Shown: in pieces, positions 26,001 to 33,859 of the stretch
How positions within the stretch are numbered: position 1 is the stretch's first letter
Layout: every line of letters starts with the position of its first letter
Origin: Frigoribacterium sp. Leaf186
Lineage (GTDB): Bacteria > Actinomycetota > Actinomycetes > Actinomycetales > Microbacteriaceae
Reading direction: 5' to 3'
Assembly (NCBI RefSeq): GCF_001423905.1
Contig: NZ_LMPQ01000011.1
Span: 143,869 to 207,868 of the forward strand
Length of the DNA: 64,000 bases
Notes under the pieces: generated by a model
The model's input: the letters and a program-made list of their open reading frames with translations, nothing else
Told to the model about the DNA's origin: nothing
The model's database searches: none
Made by a program: the position numbers and the translations under genes

Positions 26001-26360
26001 AACGGCACCCTCGACCTGTCGTTGACGAAGGACCAGGAGGTGGCTCCGAGCAATCGGACCGTCACGGCCACGGTGGTCGTCCGCGCCACGGCCTCGGCCG
26101 TGACCTCCGCGGCCACGACGAGGTGCATCGCGGGGAAGGCCGTCGTCACGATCGTGACCAAGAACTCCGGAGCGGCCGCGGTCGTCACCTGGGCGACCCC
26201 CTGGGGCGAGCGGACGCAGAGCGTCGGTGCGCAGAAGACAGCCTCACTCGCGATCACGACGCGGGCGGTCGCGATCACCGCGGGGACCCTCGTCGGGACG
26301 GCGGTCACCGGCGGCGTGAGCACACCGGTCACCGTGGCCTACCCCGCAGCTCGCTGCTGA
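23034..26360 (+). CDS. Secreted multidomain GH43 glycosidase with LamG domain
   Basis: An 1108-residue exported enzyme: signal peptide (1 to ~43, ending AAASAAD), LamG/concanavalin-like domain (~50-270, SGLVDNLRIYDRALSGTELG) and a beta-sandwich. A propeller-like segment with unclear role (~390-540) and a bacterial Ig-like domain (LTYNDGSTKSLNVDW) come next. The GH43 catalytic five-blade propeller starts at ~632 (ARADPYVFHNPDDGYYYLTG, supplying the base Asp). The last ~80 residues are the TRCIAGKAVV module ending in Cys, shared with three other island enzymes. GH43 enzymes remove arabinofuranosyl, xylosyl or galactofuranosyl residues; the importer next door favours a furanoside. It has its own operator-covered promoter. 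Confidence 0.85.
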   Translation: MSTSRSPYRSAPRPPRAPLAATIVTMTLLFSCAAVPGAAASAADTVASPEQSLLSDFTFDAAPVDGTFADRAARAGVRGAADLVPGRSGQGTAARLSADSWLDVTAADGTALLAGRQSVTISYDSKPDSSGNDGWTVFAARSATRQEYAQEHYVGVLDRTSGLTVERYDNSTARNTGGNLAASSSNAEWKHVDLVVAGTTTRLFVDQKPVAVNGSGVPLTQILGSSGGVLQVGKANWGGGEYFSGLVDNLRIYDRALSGTELGAEVSALPSDVGAALAVPAIVLGDLPGRVLGDQVTWTATGAGASRVRSDGTIDTSGLGSGSVAVTLTATVEGAPQTFRWDSRIAAPGGRVATYVKTVTTTDGRKDDPLAYDDDRRADALYAAALPTGSTSWEPLNRSQAILYVGNDGDQASKPNAQVGSPGLFRFADGALGAVSSQNNATDSIYVWTSPDGRTFAQQRAVRIATGAVVTDPRIVFDSAAQKYKVFWTDLLTGEGRVTVVADLTTTTPLGVTSAADVRVLGVQGAGLPSWVAQSQASDDVMSTAEFDTFYENYVDLQNTGVEKIDAAVAQGAGADGVAAALPKQAALTYNDGSTKSLNVDWQDDLTGVDTTKPGSYQVSGMLQQDPEEMVSDARADPYVFHNPDDGYYYLTGSHYGQPSLGPIEESSSYRKIGLKRATTLAGLQDAPEQIVIDPDEGTPGKEAQYPNTFYGWGGYIWAQEFHKINGTWWIVAGMNKGYAPVGGWCDNTVLIPYTGTDASIAAGGFLDQTKWGEPVVLDGAAFDVSYFERTEAGKQQGYWIMPSGGQILVGKAVAGPKGTVPLVDGELRRVYGESQPWEIGKRSPTPSDTSEGSDQGVVEAPFMVQQGNAISITYSGGTVDKYYSLGLLTTTADADLQDPASWRQTSFPVLDTNDTSTGRLGADETRYYTRQQAGTGHNSFAKDESGNLVLAYHARPYEDPHLGTDPQNVGGLFDSDRNTWFKGVNVRANGTLDLSLTKDQEVAPSNRTVTATVVVRATASAVTSAATTRCIAGKAVVTIVTKNSGAAAVVTWATPWGERTQSVGAQKTASLAITTRAVAITAGTLVGTAVTGGVSTPVTVAYPAARC

Positions 26361-26502
26361 CGGGCCTCGAGAGTGCGGGGTCGGCTTGATGGTCGGCCCC
26401 GTTCTGAGACCTCCGGACGGGCTGAGAAGCGCTGCGGCGCATCTCGGGCGCCGCATCCTGGCTGCCAGGCGTGGCCACATCGCGCACAGCCGGGAACAGG
26501 CA

Positions 26503-26531
26503 TTGTTCACGGTAACAAAAATGGATACAGT
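26503..26531 (+). promoter_or_regulatory. Promoter with LacI-type operator upstream of the second GH43 gene
   Basis: TGTTCACGGTAACA at 26504-26517 is identical to the site at 39599. TTGTTC (26503-26508) and TACAGT (26526-26531), spaced by 17 bases, are in the same arrangement as at 22892, with the operator over the -35. Transcription would run through the small leader frame into the GH43 gene at 26927. Confidence 0.7.
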
Positions 26532-26614
26532 GGACGATCAGAGGCCGCGCAGGACACGATCCAGCCGACTCGCCCCGATCTATCGGCTCGAAGAAGAGCC
26601 TGAGAGGAACGTCG

Positions 26615-26728
26615 ATGACGACGTCGCCACCCCCTTCCAGACGAGGCCGCCAGGCCTGGTCCCCCGGTCACCGGTCCTGCCGGCCGACATCGTGCGGCCC
26701 GCGCTCCGCTGACGAGTCCACGGGCTGA
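26615..26728 (+). pseudogene. 37-codon frame with a copied GH43 leader (vestigial start or leader peptide)
   Basis: GAGAGGAA precedes an ATG and the context CCTGAGAGGAAC.GTC.ATG.CGACGTC is nearly the same as the start of the GH43 gene at 23034. After MTTSPPPSRRGRQAWSPGHR the frame stops without a signal peptide or any enzyme sequence. It is probably the remnant of a duplicated GH43 gene start; a translated leader peptide is the alternative. Confidence 0.45.
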
Positions 26729-26926
26729 CCCTTCGCGCTCACCGCCCCCACGGGCGAGCGCTCAGCGCTCGGCCCGAGCTGGGCGAACAACGTGCGCCCT
26801 TGCTGTCATGCGTCGCTGTTCGCCGTGCCCTCCCCACCGACGACCCGCTCCTGCTCGCCCTCCGCCAGAAGCAGACGGCCAGCTGGCCCTCACTCCCCGC
26901 CCTCCCCACCATGCGAAGGACTCCTC

Positions 26927-29872
26927 ATGTCACGATCTCTCCCGCAAGAGCGCACCCGACGCTCGCGCCTTCCCCGCGCGGGCCTCGCGCTGACGGTCGC
27001 CGCCGTGTCGCTGGGCGGTGCACTGTCGCCGATCGGAGTCGCCGGAGCGGCCGAGAGCGTCCCCGTGCCCGTCCTGCAGTACTCCTTCGACGCCATCGGC
27101 TCGACCCTCGGCAACGGTGCCGTCATCGCGGACGCAGCGGCGGGCGGCCACCCCGGGACGCTGGTCAACTCCGGCGCGACGAGCGTCGCCGGTGCCTCCG
27201 GCGCCTCCGGCGACCGCGCGCTCTCGCTCCCGGGCGGGTCGAGCACGTCCGCTGCCCCGCACGTCCGGATCGCGCCCGGCCTCATCCCGGCCGGCACCCA
27301 GGACGTCACCATGTCCGCCTGGCTGCGCTGGAGCGGCGCTCCGGACTGCACCTGGCCCTTCACTCTCGGCTCCAGCGTCGACTCCCACGTCCTCGCGACC
27401 ACCAAGTGCGGTCCGGCCGGCTTCGGCGCGGTCAAGAACGGCGCCGAGGTACGGGGAGCAGGTAACACTGCCGTCACCGCGAACCGCTGGGTGCACATGG
27501 CGGTCGTGGTCAAGGGCGGCCAGTCCGTCTCGACCTACTTCGACGGCGCGCTCGTCGGCCAGGGCGGCACCTCCTCCACCGCCGCCTCCGCGATCGGCAC
27601 CTCCACGTTCTCGGGCTACCTCGGCAAGTCGTTCTACGGCGCGGACGCCTACTGGGCCGGTGCCATCGACGACATGCAGGTCTGGACCTCCGCGCTGACC
27701 GCAGGCCAGGTGCAGCAGAGTGCTGCCAGCGTGCACGCCGTGCTCGCGAACCAGGACGCCACCGTCTCGCTCGGCGACACCTCCGCCGTCACCTCCGACC
27801 TCACCCTCCCCACGTCCGGCTCCGCCGGCTCCGTGGTCACCTGGGCGTCGAGTGCCCCGGGCACGGTCAGCCCTGCCGGCGTAGTGACCCGACCTGCCTC
27901 GGGCAACCCGGACGCGACCGTGACGTTGACCCCCACCGCCGTCCACGGCGGCATCTCCGCCGTCGGCCGTCCGATCACCGTGACCGTTCCCGCCTACGCC
28001 GCGGGCGAGACCGCCGAGTCCGAGCTCTCTCGGGCCGTGGCCGACGCCATCAGCGCAGATCCCGCACTCGCCGGACCCGTGCGTGGCAGCCTGGACCTGC
28101 CCTTGACCGGAGCCGACGTCGCAGCCACGGCCTCGCGGCCCGGCAGCTCGGGCGCGGCCGTCAGCTGGACCTCGTCGAACGAGGCGGTCATCACCTCCGG
28201 CGACAAGGGAACCGCGCCCGACGTGGTCGCCGGGGGATCGCTCACGCGTCCCTCCGCCGACACGACCGTCACCCTCACCGCCACGGTGACCGTGCCGGGA
28301 GCCTCGCCCGTCGTGCGGACGCTCACGCGCACCGTGCCGGCTGCGGCCCCCGTCGCCGCGAGCGACCTCGACGCCTACTTGTTCGCCTACTTCACCGGCG
28401 ACAGCGTCGAGGGCGAGAAGATCCGCTTCGCCACCTCGGACGGCAACGACTCGCTGCAGTGGAAGAACCTGAACGACGCGCAGCCGATCCTCACCTCGAC
28501 CCTGGGCACGAAGGGCCTGCGCGATCCGTTCATCTTCCGCTCGAAGGAGGGCGACAGGTTCTTCCTGATGGCCACCGACCTCTCCGTCGGCACCACCGGC
28601 TTCGGCGGATCGACCAACCGCGGCAGCCGCCACCTCGAGATCTGGGAGTCCACCGACCTCGTCAACTGGGGCCAGCAGCGCCACATCGAGGTCAACCTGC
28701 CCAACGCGGGAATGACCTGGGCACCGGAAGCCACCTACGACCCCACCATCGACGCCTACGTCGTCTACTGGACCTCGGCTCTCTTCACCGACAGCACAAG
28801 AAACGTGGAGGACGGCAACGGGCCGCAGATCCTCACCTCCACCACCCGCGACTTCCGTGACTTCACGACTCCGGAGGTGTGGTTCAAGGCCGCCGACGTC
28901 CCCTCGCTCAACAAGAGCAACGGGCTGATCGACGCCACGATGCTCAAGGACGGCGACACCTACTACCGCTTCACGAAGGCGACCCAGACCACCGGCTGCC
29001 CCTCGCCCGACATCATCGGACAGAAGTCCACCGACCTGCGTGCCACCACGGCCTCCGGGGCGTGGAGCTTGATCGACACCTGCATCGGCCGCGACGCCGG
29101 AACGCCCGAGGTCGAGGGTCCGGAGATCTTCAAGACCAACGAGGGCGACCGGGCGGGGTTCAAGTACTTCCTCTGGACCGACAACTACGGCGGACGCGGC
29201 TACATCCCGCTGGGCACCAACTCGCTCGAGGGCGACATCCGGTGGACGATCCCCAGCAGCTTCTCGCTGCCGGCCTCGCCCCGTCACGGGTCCGTCGTCT
29301 CGATCACCGCCAAGGAGCGCGACGCGCTCGCCGCCAAGTGGAACCCGTCGCTCCTGGTCACCTCCGTGGACCCGGTGGCACGGACGGTGCAGGCCGGATC
29401 GAGCGCAGTGTCGCTCCCCGCGACGGTGGCGGCGTCCTTCAAGGACGGCCACCGGGAGACCGTGGCCGTGACCTGGGAGACCGCGGACCTCAGCTCGCTG
29501 AAGAAAGCCGGCGACACCGTCCAGGTGCGCGGACAGCTCGCCAACTCGGCAGCGACCACCGCGGTCGCGACGATCACGGCGACGGCGCCTCCTGGACCGG
29601 CCGTCCAGGCTTCGGCCTCCAGCCGCTGCGTCGCCGGCAAGGCCACGGTGACGGGGACCGGCAGCAACGCCAGCGACTCGACCGTCGAGCTGACGATGTC
29701 CTCGCCGTGGGGGAGCAGGACGTTCACGGGCGTCGCCCCCGGGAAGACCGTCTCCGCGGCGTTCAGCACCCGCTCTGCCTCCATCGCGGCAGGTGAGCTC
29801 AGCGTCACGTCCAAGGCTGCGTCCGGTTCCCGGACGGTGACGGCGCCCTACGCGGCGATCGTCTGCCGCTAG
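26927..29872 (+). CDS. Secreted GH43 glycosidase with LamG and Ig-like domains
   Basis: 981 residues from the ATG at 26927 (GAAGGA at 26914-26919). Signal peptide ends near AGAAES (~43). A LamG domain (~48-275, YWAGAIDDMQVWTSALTAGQ) and Ig-like spacers lead to a GH43 propeller from ~482. Candidate catalytic residues are the Asp in GLRDPFIF (~532), the Asp in LIDATM and the Glu in VEGPEIF. A second Ig-like domain follows at ~806, and the C-terminal Cys-bracketed module at ~898 (SSRCVAGKATV ... IVCR). The catalytic part is closest to that of the AbfB-bearing enzyme at 33860. Operator at 26504 upstream. The exact sugar released is not readable. Confidence 0.85.
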   Translation: MSRSLPQERTRRSRLPRAGLALTVAAVSLGGALSPIGVAGAAESVPVPVLQYSFDAIGSTLGNGAVIADAAAGGHPGTLVNSGATSVAGASGASGDRALSLPGGSSTSAAPHVRIAPGLIPAGTQDVTMSAWLRWSGAPDCTWPFTLGSSVDSHVLATTKCGPAGFGAVKNGAEVRGAGNTAVTANRWVHMAVVVKGGQSVSTYFDGALVGQGGTSSTAASAIGTSTFSGYLGKSFYGADAYWAGAIDDMQVWTSALTAGQVQQSAASVHAVLANQDATVSLGDTSAVTSDLTLPTSGSAGSVVTWASSAPGTVSPAGVVTRPASGNPDATVTLTPTAVHGGISAVGRPITVTVPAYAAGETAESELSRAVADAISADPALAGPVRGSLDLPLTGADVAATASRPGSSGAAVSWTSSNEAVITSGDKGTAPDVVAGGSLTRPSADTTVTLTATVTVPGASPVVRTLTRTVPAAAPVAASDLDAYLFAYFTGDSVEGEKIRFATSDGNDSLQWKNLNDAQPILTSTLGTKGLRDPFIFRSKEGDRFFLMATDLSVGTTGFGGSTNRGSRHLEIWESTDLVNWGQQRHIEVNLPNAGMTWAPEATYDPTIDAYVVYWTSALFTDSTRNVEDGNGPQILTSTTRDFRDFTTPEVWFKAADVPSLNKSNGLIDATMLKDGDTYYRFTKATQTTGCPSPDIIGQKSTDLRATTASGAWSLIDTCIGRDAGTPEVEGPEIFKTNEGDRAGFKYFLWTDNYGGRGYIPLGTNSLEGDIRWTIPSSFSLPASPRHGSVVSITAKERDALAAKWNPSLLVTSVDPVARTVQAGSSAVSLPATVAASFKDGHRETVAVTWETADLSSLKKAGDTVQVRGQLANSAATTAVATITATAPPGPAVQASASSRCVAGKATVTGTGSNASDSTVELTMSSPWGSRTFTGVAPGKTVSAAFSTRSASIAAGELSVTSKAASGSRTVTAPYAAIVCR

Positions 29873-29945
29873 CACGGGTCCAGGGAGGCAGCCGCTCTCC
29901 CCTCCCGGACCTCCTGCACCCGGGAGCCTGAGTTTCCCGCCCAGC

Positions 29946-29977
29946 GGGGAGCGCGGACCGAACGGCCCGCGCTCCCC
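29946..29977 (+). terminator. Hairpin between the second and third GH43 genes
   Basis: GGGGAGCGCGG (29946-29956) pairs with CCGCGCTCCCC (29967-29977). It ends 30 bases before the next start and has no T-tract, so it may attenuate rather than stop transcription into the third GH43 gene, which has no operator copy of its own. Confidence 0.55.
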
Positions 29978-30007
29978 GGATGCACCTCTCACGGAAGTTG
30001 ACGAACG

Positions 30008-33000
30008 ATGCAGTTCCGACGCACTACGGCACTGATGGTGGCCGCGACCTTGACGGCGGGGAGCGCTGCGCTCAGCGGCGCACCCGCGCAGGCCGCTGCA
30101 CCCGGCCCGATCCTCTCCTACGACTTCGCCTCGACGAGCGCCGCGGGCGCCCCCGTCACCGCGGGGACGGCCTTCGCCGACTCGGTGGGGAACCGATCCG
30201 CCACGGTGCGCGGGACCGGCGCCACGACGGTCGTGGGTCCGCGAGGCGGGAACGATCGCGCCCTCCGTCTCCCCGGAGGCGTCGCCGGGAGCTCTGCTGC
30301 ATTCGCCGAGATCGCGCCTGGACTGACCTCGACGTCGACAGCCGACCTCACCATGTCAGCCTGGCTGCGATGGGACGGCAGCCAGAGCTGCAGCTGGGCG
30401 TACGCCCTCGGGCAGTCGACCGAGCGGTATCTCTTCGCCACCCCGCAGTGCGGCGGGAACCTCATCGGCGCGGTGAAGAACGGCTCTGAGCAGCGCGCGG
30501 CGGACACCGGCCCCGCGGCGTCCGGCCGCTGGACCCACGTCGCCGTCGTGCTCCGCAGCGGAGTCAGCGTGTCGACCTACGTCGACGGTCGGCTCGCGCA
30601 GACGACCCCGACCTCCGCGACCGGCGCGACGACGATCGGCACCTCGACCGCGTCCGGACTGCTGGGCAAGTCGCTCTACGGTCCCGACCCCCTCTTCGCG
30701 GGTGCGATGGACGACGTGCACGTGTACTCCACGGCCCTGTCGCAGGAGCAGGTGCGTGAGGACGCAGCTCCCGCCGCCTCCGTCATCGCGGGCTCGGACG
30801 CCGCTGCGGCGACGTTCTCGGCCACGCAGCCCGTCACCGGCGACATCGCCCTCCCGACCCGCGGCGCGGGAGGCTCCCTCCTGACCTGGTCGAGCAGCGA
30901 CCCTTCGGTGATCGGCGCCGACGGGACCGTGCGGCGACCAGCACCCGGAACGGCGAACGCCGCGGTCACCCTCACGCCGAGCGCGAGCTTCGCGGGCTCC
31001 GCCGCGACCGGCGCCGCGCGCTCCGTGACCGTCGCGGCCGACACCGAGGCCGACGCGATAGGACGCCTGCGCACCGCCCTGGTCGTTCCCCCCACCGTCG
31101 CGTCCGGCACCACGTTGCCCACGATCGCCGGGTACGCCGTGTCGTGGAGCGCCGACGGCACCGGCCTGTCAGGGGGACGCCTCGTCAACGACACGGCATC
31201 CGACCAGGCGATCCGGCTCACCGCCTCCGTGGCGGTCGGCGGCACCACGCTGACGAAGACCTTCCGCACCACCGTCCTCAGCGCCACCACCGGGAAGACC
31301 GTCGTCGCCTACACTCGGACCCCCACCGGCGAGCTGAAGGCCAACCAGGACACGGTCGCCCGCAGCATGCACCTGGCCCTCGGTTCGTCCGTCGACACAG
31401 CGGCACCCCTCGCCGGCAACGGCGGTGTCCTCTTCGCCGAGGGCGTCTTCGTGGGGACCGACAAGGTCGATCACCGGGCCGTCGCGGCTCCGTCGCTGTT
31501 CACCTTCGCCGACGGGACCGTGGGGGTGCTCGCCACCCGCGTCCGTGAAGGAGGCGGACCTGACGGCACCGAGACCTCCAGCGCTCTGGTCTTCAAGGCC
31601 ACCGACGGCACCGCGACCGACTTCACCGAGCTCGGCTTCGTCGACCTCGGGACCACAGGAGGCGTCGTCTCGCCCCGCGCCGTCTACGACAGCGACCAGG
31701 AGCAGTACCTGGTCTCGTGGACGGATGCGGCGGGGGCCGCCAAGTACGCGACCGTCACGGATCTCGCCCGCACCGAGCTCCGGACGGAGGCCTTCTCGCC
31801 GAAGGACGGCGGCCGCCGGAGCGTCGTCGTGACCGACGGGAACCGCGGACCGGTCCTCGGCGGGAGCCCCGCGACGGTGGCGACCGCCGACCTGTCCGCA
31901 TTCGCCGGCCGTGTCGCCGACGCGGTCCCTGGCGGTGCGCTGGCTGTCTCCGCCTCGACCGCCGACGCGCTGACGAAAGCCCTCGGCCGCACGGTCAACA
32001 CCGGATCGTCCGTCGCGCCGCAGACGATCGAGCAAGGGGACGTGACCGCCCTCACGGAGGCGAAGGCCAGCCTGTCCTACGCCGACGGCTCCACCGGCAG
32101 CCTCGGCGTCGACTGGGACCCTCAGCAGCTCGCGGACATCGGCACGAAGGGCCCGGGGACGTACGACCTCTCGGGCACCGTCCGCCAGCGGCAGTACGAC
32201 GAGCCGTTCGCCTACAACCGCGCCGACCCGACCATCTACCGGTACGAGCGCGGCGGGAAGACGCAGTACCTCTTCACGGCCACCGACGACACGGGCAACG
32301 ACAACATCGCCTCCGAGCACCTCCCCATCCGGGTGGCCGACAGCATCGACCAGCTCAGCGACGACGACGGCGGGCGTGCCAGGGAGGTCGACCTGCTCAA
32401 CCGCACGACGCGGATGGACCGCACTGCCGAGGGGAAGGTGATCGCGGGCTGCTACTGGGCCCCCGAGATCCACGAGATCGGCGGCAAGCTGTCCATCCTG
32501 TTCGCCCCGTGCTTCAACCCGGGGAACGACCAGTCGAACCAGGACGCCGCGTGGTACACGGTGCAGGCCCACATCATGCAGCTGCGCGACGGGGGAGACC
32601 CTGCTGAGCCGGCTGACTGGTCGGCGCCCCGCGCAGTCCTGAAGGGCGACTCGAGCGCCCTCGGACGCACCGGCACGGGGCGCAACATCAGCCTGGACAT
32701 GACCTACTTCGAGTCCGGCGGAACCGCCTACTACGCGTGGTCCCAGCGCTACGTCGACGGAGGCGCCAGCGACCCGGCGACCTGGATCGCGAAGGTCGAT
32801 CCGGGCGATCCGACTCGGGTCATCGGTGAGCCGACACCGATCATCGTCCCGTCGCTCTCGTTCGAGGACCACCTGTCAGAGGGGGCGTTCGCGATCCAGC
32901 GCGACGGGAAAATCACGCTCGTCTACTCCAGCAGCGGCGTCAGCCCGAAGTACATCGTCGGCGGTGCCTGGGCGAAGGAGGGCAGCGACCTGACCGACAT

Positions 33001-33577
33001 CGCCAGCTGGACCAAGTACGACGCTCCGCTGTTGGCGAGCGTCCCCATGCCGGACGGAGTCGTCGACTACCGCACGTACGAGCAAGGACCCGGCCACGGG
33101 GCCGTCACACGCGACGAGGACGGCAACGACGTGTTCGTCTACCACACGTGGGGCAACGGGGTCGGGGGAGACGGCAGGGACACCCGGCTCGTCCGCATCC
33201 ACTACGCCGCCGACGGCCGCCCTGTGCTCGACGTGACGCGCGACGAGGAGGTGGCGCCCGCCAACCGTGCGGTGACGACCACGGTGACCGTCCTGTCGCG
33301 ACCCGTCGTGAGCGCCGTCGCGACGACACGGTGCATCAGCGGCAAGGTCGTCCTCACCACCGTGGTCAAGAACTCGGGCCCCTCGGCCATCGACGTCACC
33401 ACCGCGACTTCCTTCGGGTCGAAGACCGTGAAGGGAGTCGCTCCGGGAGCGTCGGGCACGACTGCCACGACGACGCGGGCAGCGTCCGTCACGTCGGGAT
33501 CGGTCGCCATCACCGCGACGTCCGCCACGGGCACCTCGCAGGAGAGCGTGGCGTACGCGTCGCGCAGCTGCGGATGA
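30008..33577 (+). CDS. Secreted multidomain GH43 glycosidase with LamG domain
   Basis: 1189 residues. Signal peptide (1 to ~30, GAPAQAAA), LamG domain (~36-250, FAGAMDDVHVYSTALSQEQV), Ig-like domain and a propeller-like segment (~432-614). A second Ig-like domain (LSYADGSTGSLGVDW) precedes a GH43 propeller from ~736, with base Asp in YNRADPTIY and candidate acid Glu in LSEGAF (~957). The C-terminal module TRCISGKVVL runs from ~1108 and ends in Cys-Gly. It has the same architecture as the enzyme at 23034, including the unusual first propeller-like segment, so the two are paralogues. No separate operator is seen, so it is probably transcribed from the promoter at 26503. Confidence 0.85.
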   Translation: MQFRRTTALMVAATLTAGSAALSGAPAQAAAPGPILSYDFASTSAAGAPVTAGTAFADSVGNRSATVRGTGATTVVGPRGGNDRALRLPGGVAGSSAAFAEIAPGLTSTSTADLTMSAWLRWDGSQSCSWAYALGQSTERYLFATPQCGGNLIGAVKNGSEQRAADTGPAASGRWTHVAVVLRSGVSVSTYVDGRLAQTTPTSATGATTIGTSTASGLLGKSLYGPDPLFAGAMDDVHVYSTALSQEQVREDAAPAASVIAGSDAAAATFSATQPVTGDIALPTRGAGGSLLTWSSSDPSVIGADGTVRRPAPGTANAAVTLTPSASFAGSAATGAARSVTVAADTEADAIGRLRTALVVPPTVASGTTLPTIAGYAVSWSADGTGLSGGRLVNDTASDQAIRLTASVAVGGTTLTKTFRTTVLSATTGKTVVAYTRTPTGELKANQDTVARSMHLALGSSVDTAAPLAGNGGVLFAEGVFVGTDKVDHRAVAAPSLFTFADGTVGVLATRVREGGGPDGTETSSALVFKATDGTATDFTELGFVDLGTTGGVVSPRAVYDSDQEQYLVSWTDAAGAAKYATVTDLARTELRTEAFSPKDGGRRSVVVTDGNRGPVLGGSPATVATADLSAFAGRVADAVPGGALAVSASTADALTKALGRTVNTGSSVAPQTIEQGDVTALTEAKASLSYADGSTGSLGVDWDPQQLADIGTKGPGTYDLSGTVRQRQYDEPFAYNRADPTIYRYERGGKTQYLFTATDDTGNDNIASEHLPIRVADSIDQLSDDDGGRAREVDLLNRTTRMDRTAEGKVIAGCYWAPEIHEIGGKLSILFAPCFNPGNDQSNQDAAWYTVQAHIMQLRDGGDPAEPADWSAPRAVLKGDSSALGRTGTGRNISLDMTYFESGGTAYYAWSQRYVDGGASDPATWIAKVDPGDPTRVIGEPTPIIVPSLSFEDHLSEGAFAIQRDGKITLVYSSSGVSPKYIVGGAWAKEGSDLTDIASWTKYDAPLLASVPMPDGVVDYRTYEQGPGHGAVTRDEDGNDVFVYHTWGNGVGGDGRDTRLVRIHYAADGRPVLDVTRDEEVAPANRAVTTTVTVLSRPVVSAVATTRCISGKVVLTTVVKNSGPSAIDVTTATSFGSKTVKGVAPGASGTTATTTRAASVTSGSVAITATSATGTSQESVAYASRSCG

Positions 33578-33717
33578 GCGGGGAGGGAGCAGGCGGGCCG
33601 ATCGGCGGTCGTCTGTCGCGTCTGAGCGGAGAACTCGACAGGGATCTCGTCGACGGGAGCTCCGGGTCCGACGACGACGTCCTGATCATCAACGGCAACG
33701 CCTTCACGATCACCTAG
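33574..33717 (+). CDS. Possible 47-residue peptide overlapping the GH43 stop
   Basis: An ATGA overlap joins this frame to the GH43 gene before it. The product begins MSGEGAGGPIGGRLSRLSGE, has an acidic middle (GSSGSDDDVL) and a short hydrophobic end, INGNAFTIT. Third codon positions are mostly G or C, as in the real genes. No family is recognised. It could be a small accessory peptide translated by coupling, or a chance frame. Confidence 0.3.
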   Translation: MSGEGAGGPIGGRLSRLSGELDRDLVDGSSGSDDDVLIINGNAFTIT

Positions 33718-33859
33718 AAGTCGGCCTCGGCACAGCACACGCCGCCGCCGTGACACACCCGCTCACGTCTCAGGAGGCACTCTCCGCACATTCCCACACG
33801 GCGACGTCAGACGTCCTCACCCCCGATCGACCCCACTGACCCACCCTAGAAAGCGAACC

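Larger units (their letters stand above)
26361..26926. other. 566-base gap with an operator and a duplicated leader
   Basis: The gap holds an operator-promoter (26503-26531), then a stretch at 26600-26625 that copies the leader and start of the upstream GH43 gene (CCTGAGAGGAAC followed by an ATG) and opens a 37-codon frame. About 200 bases with no recognised feature lead to the next GH43 gene. A 108-codon frame across the operator (26386-26712) is rejected. Confidence 0.6.

Noticed and set aside
26386-26712. A 108-codon gene before the second GH43 enzyme
   Set aside because: It runs through the operator and promoter; its codon use is unlike the neighbours.
26930-29992. A 1020-codon open frame on the minus strand
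   Set aside because: It is antisense to a GH43 gene and its product is Gly/Arg-rich without any recognisable domain.
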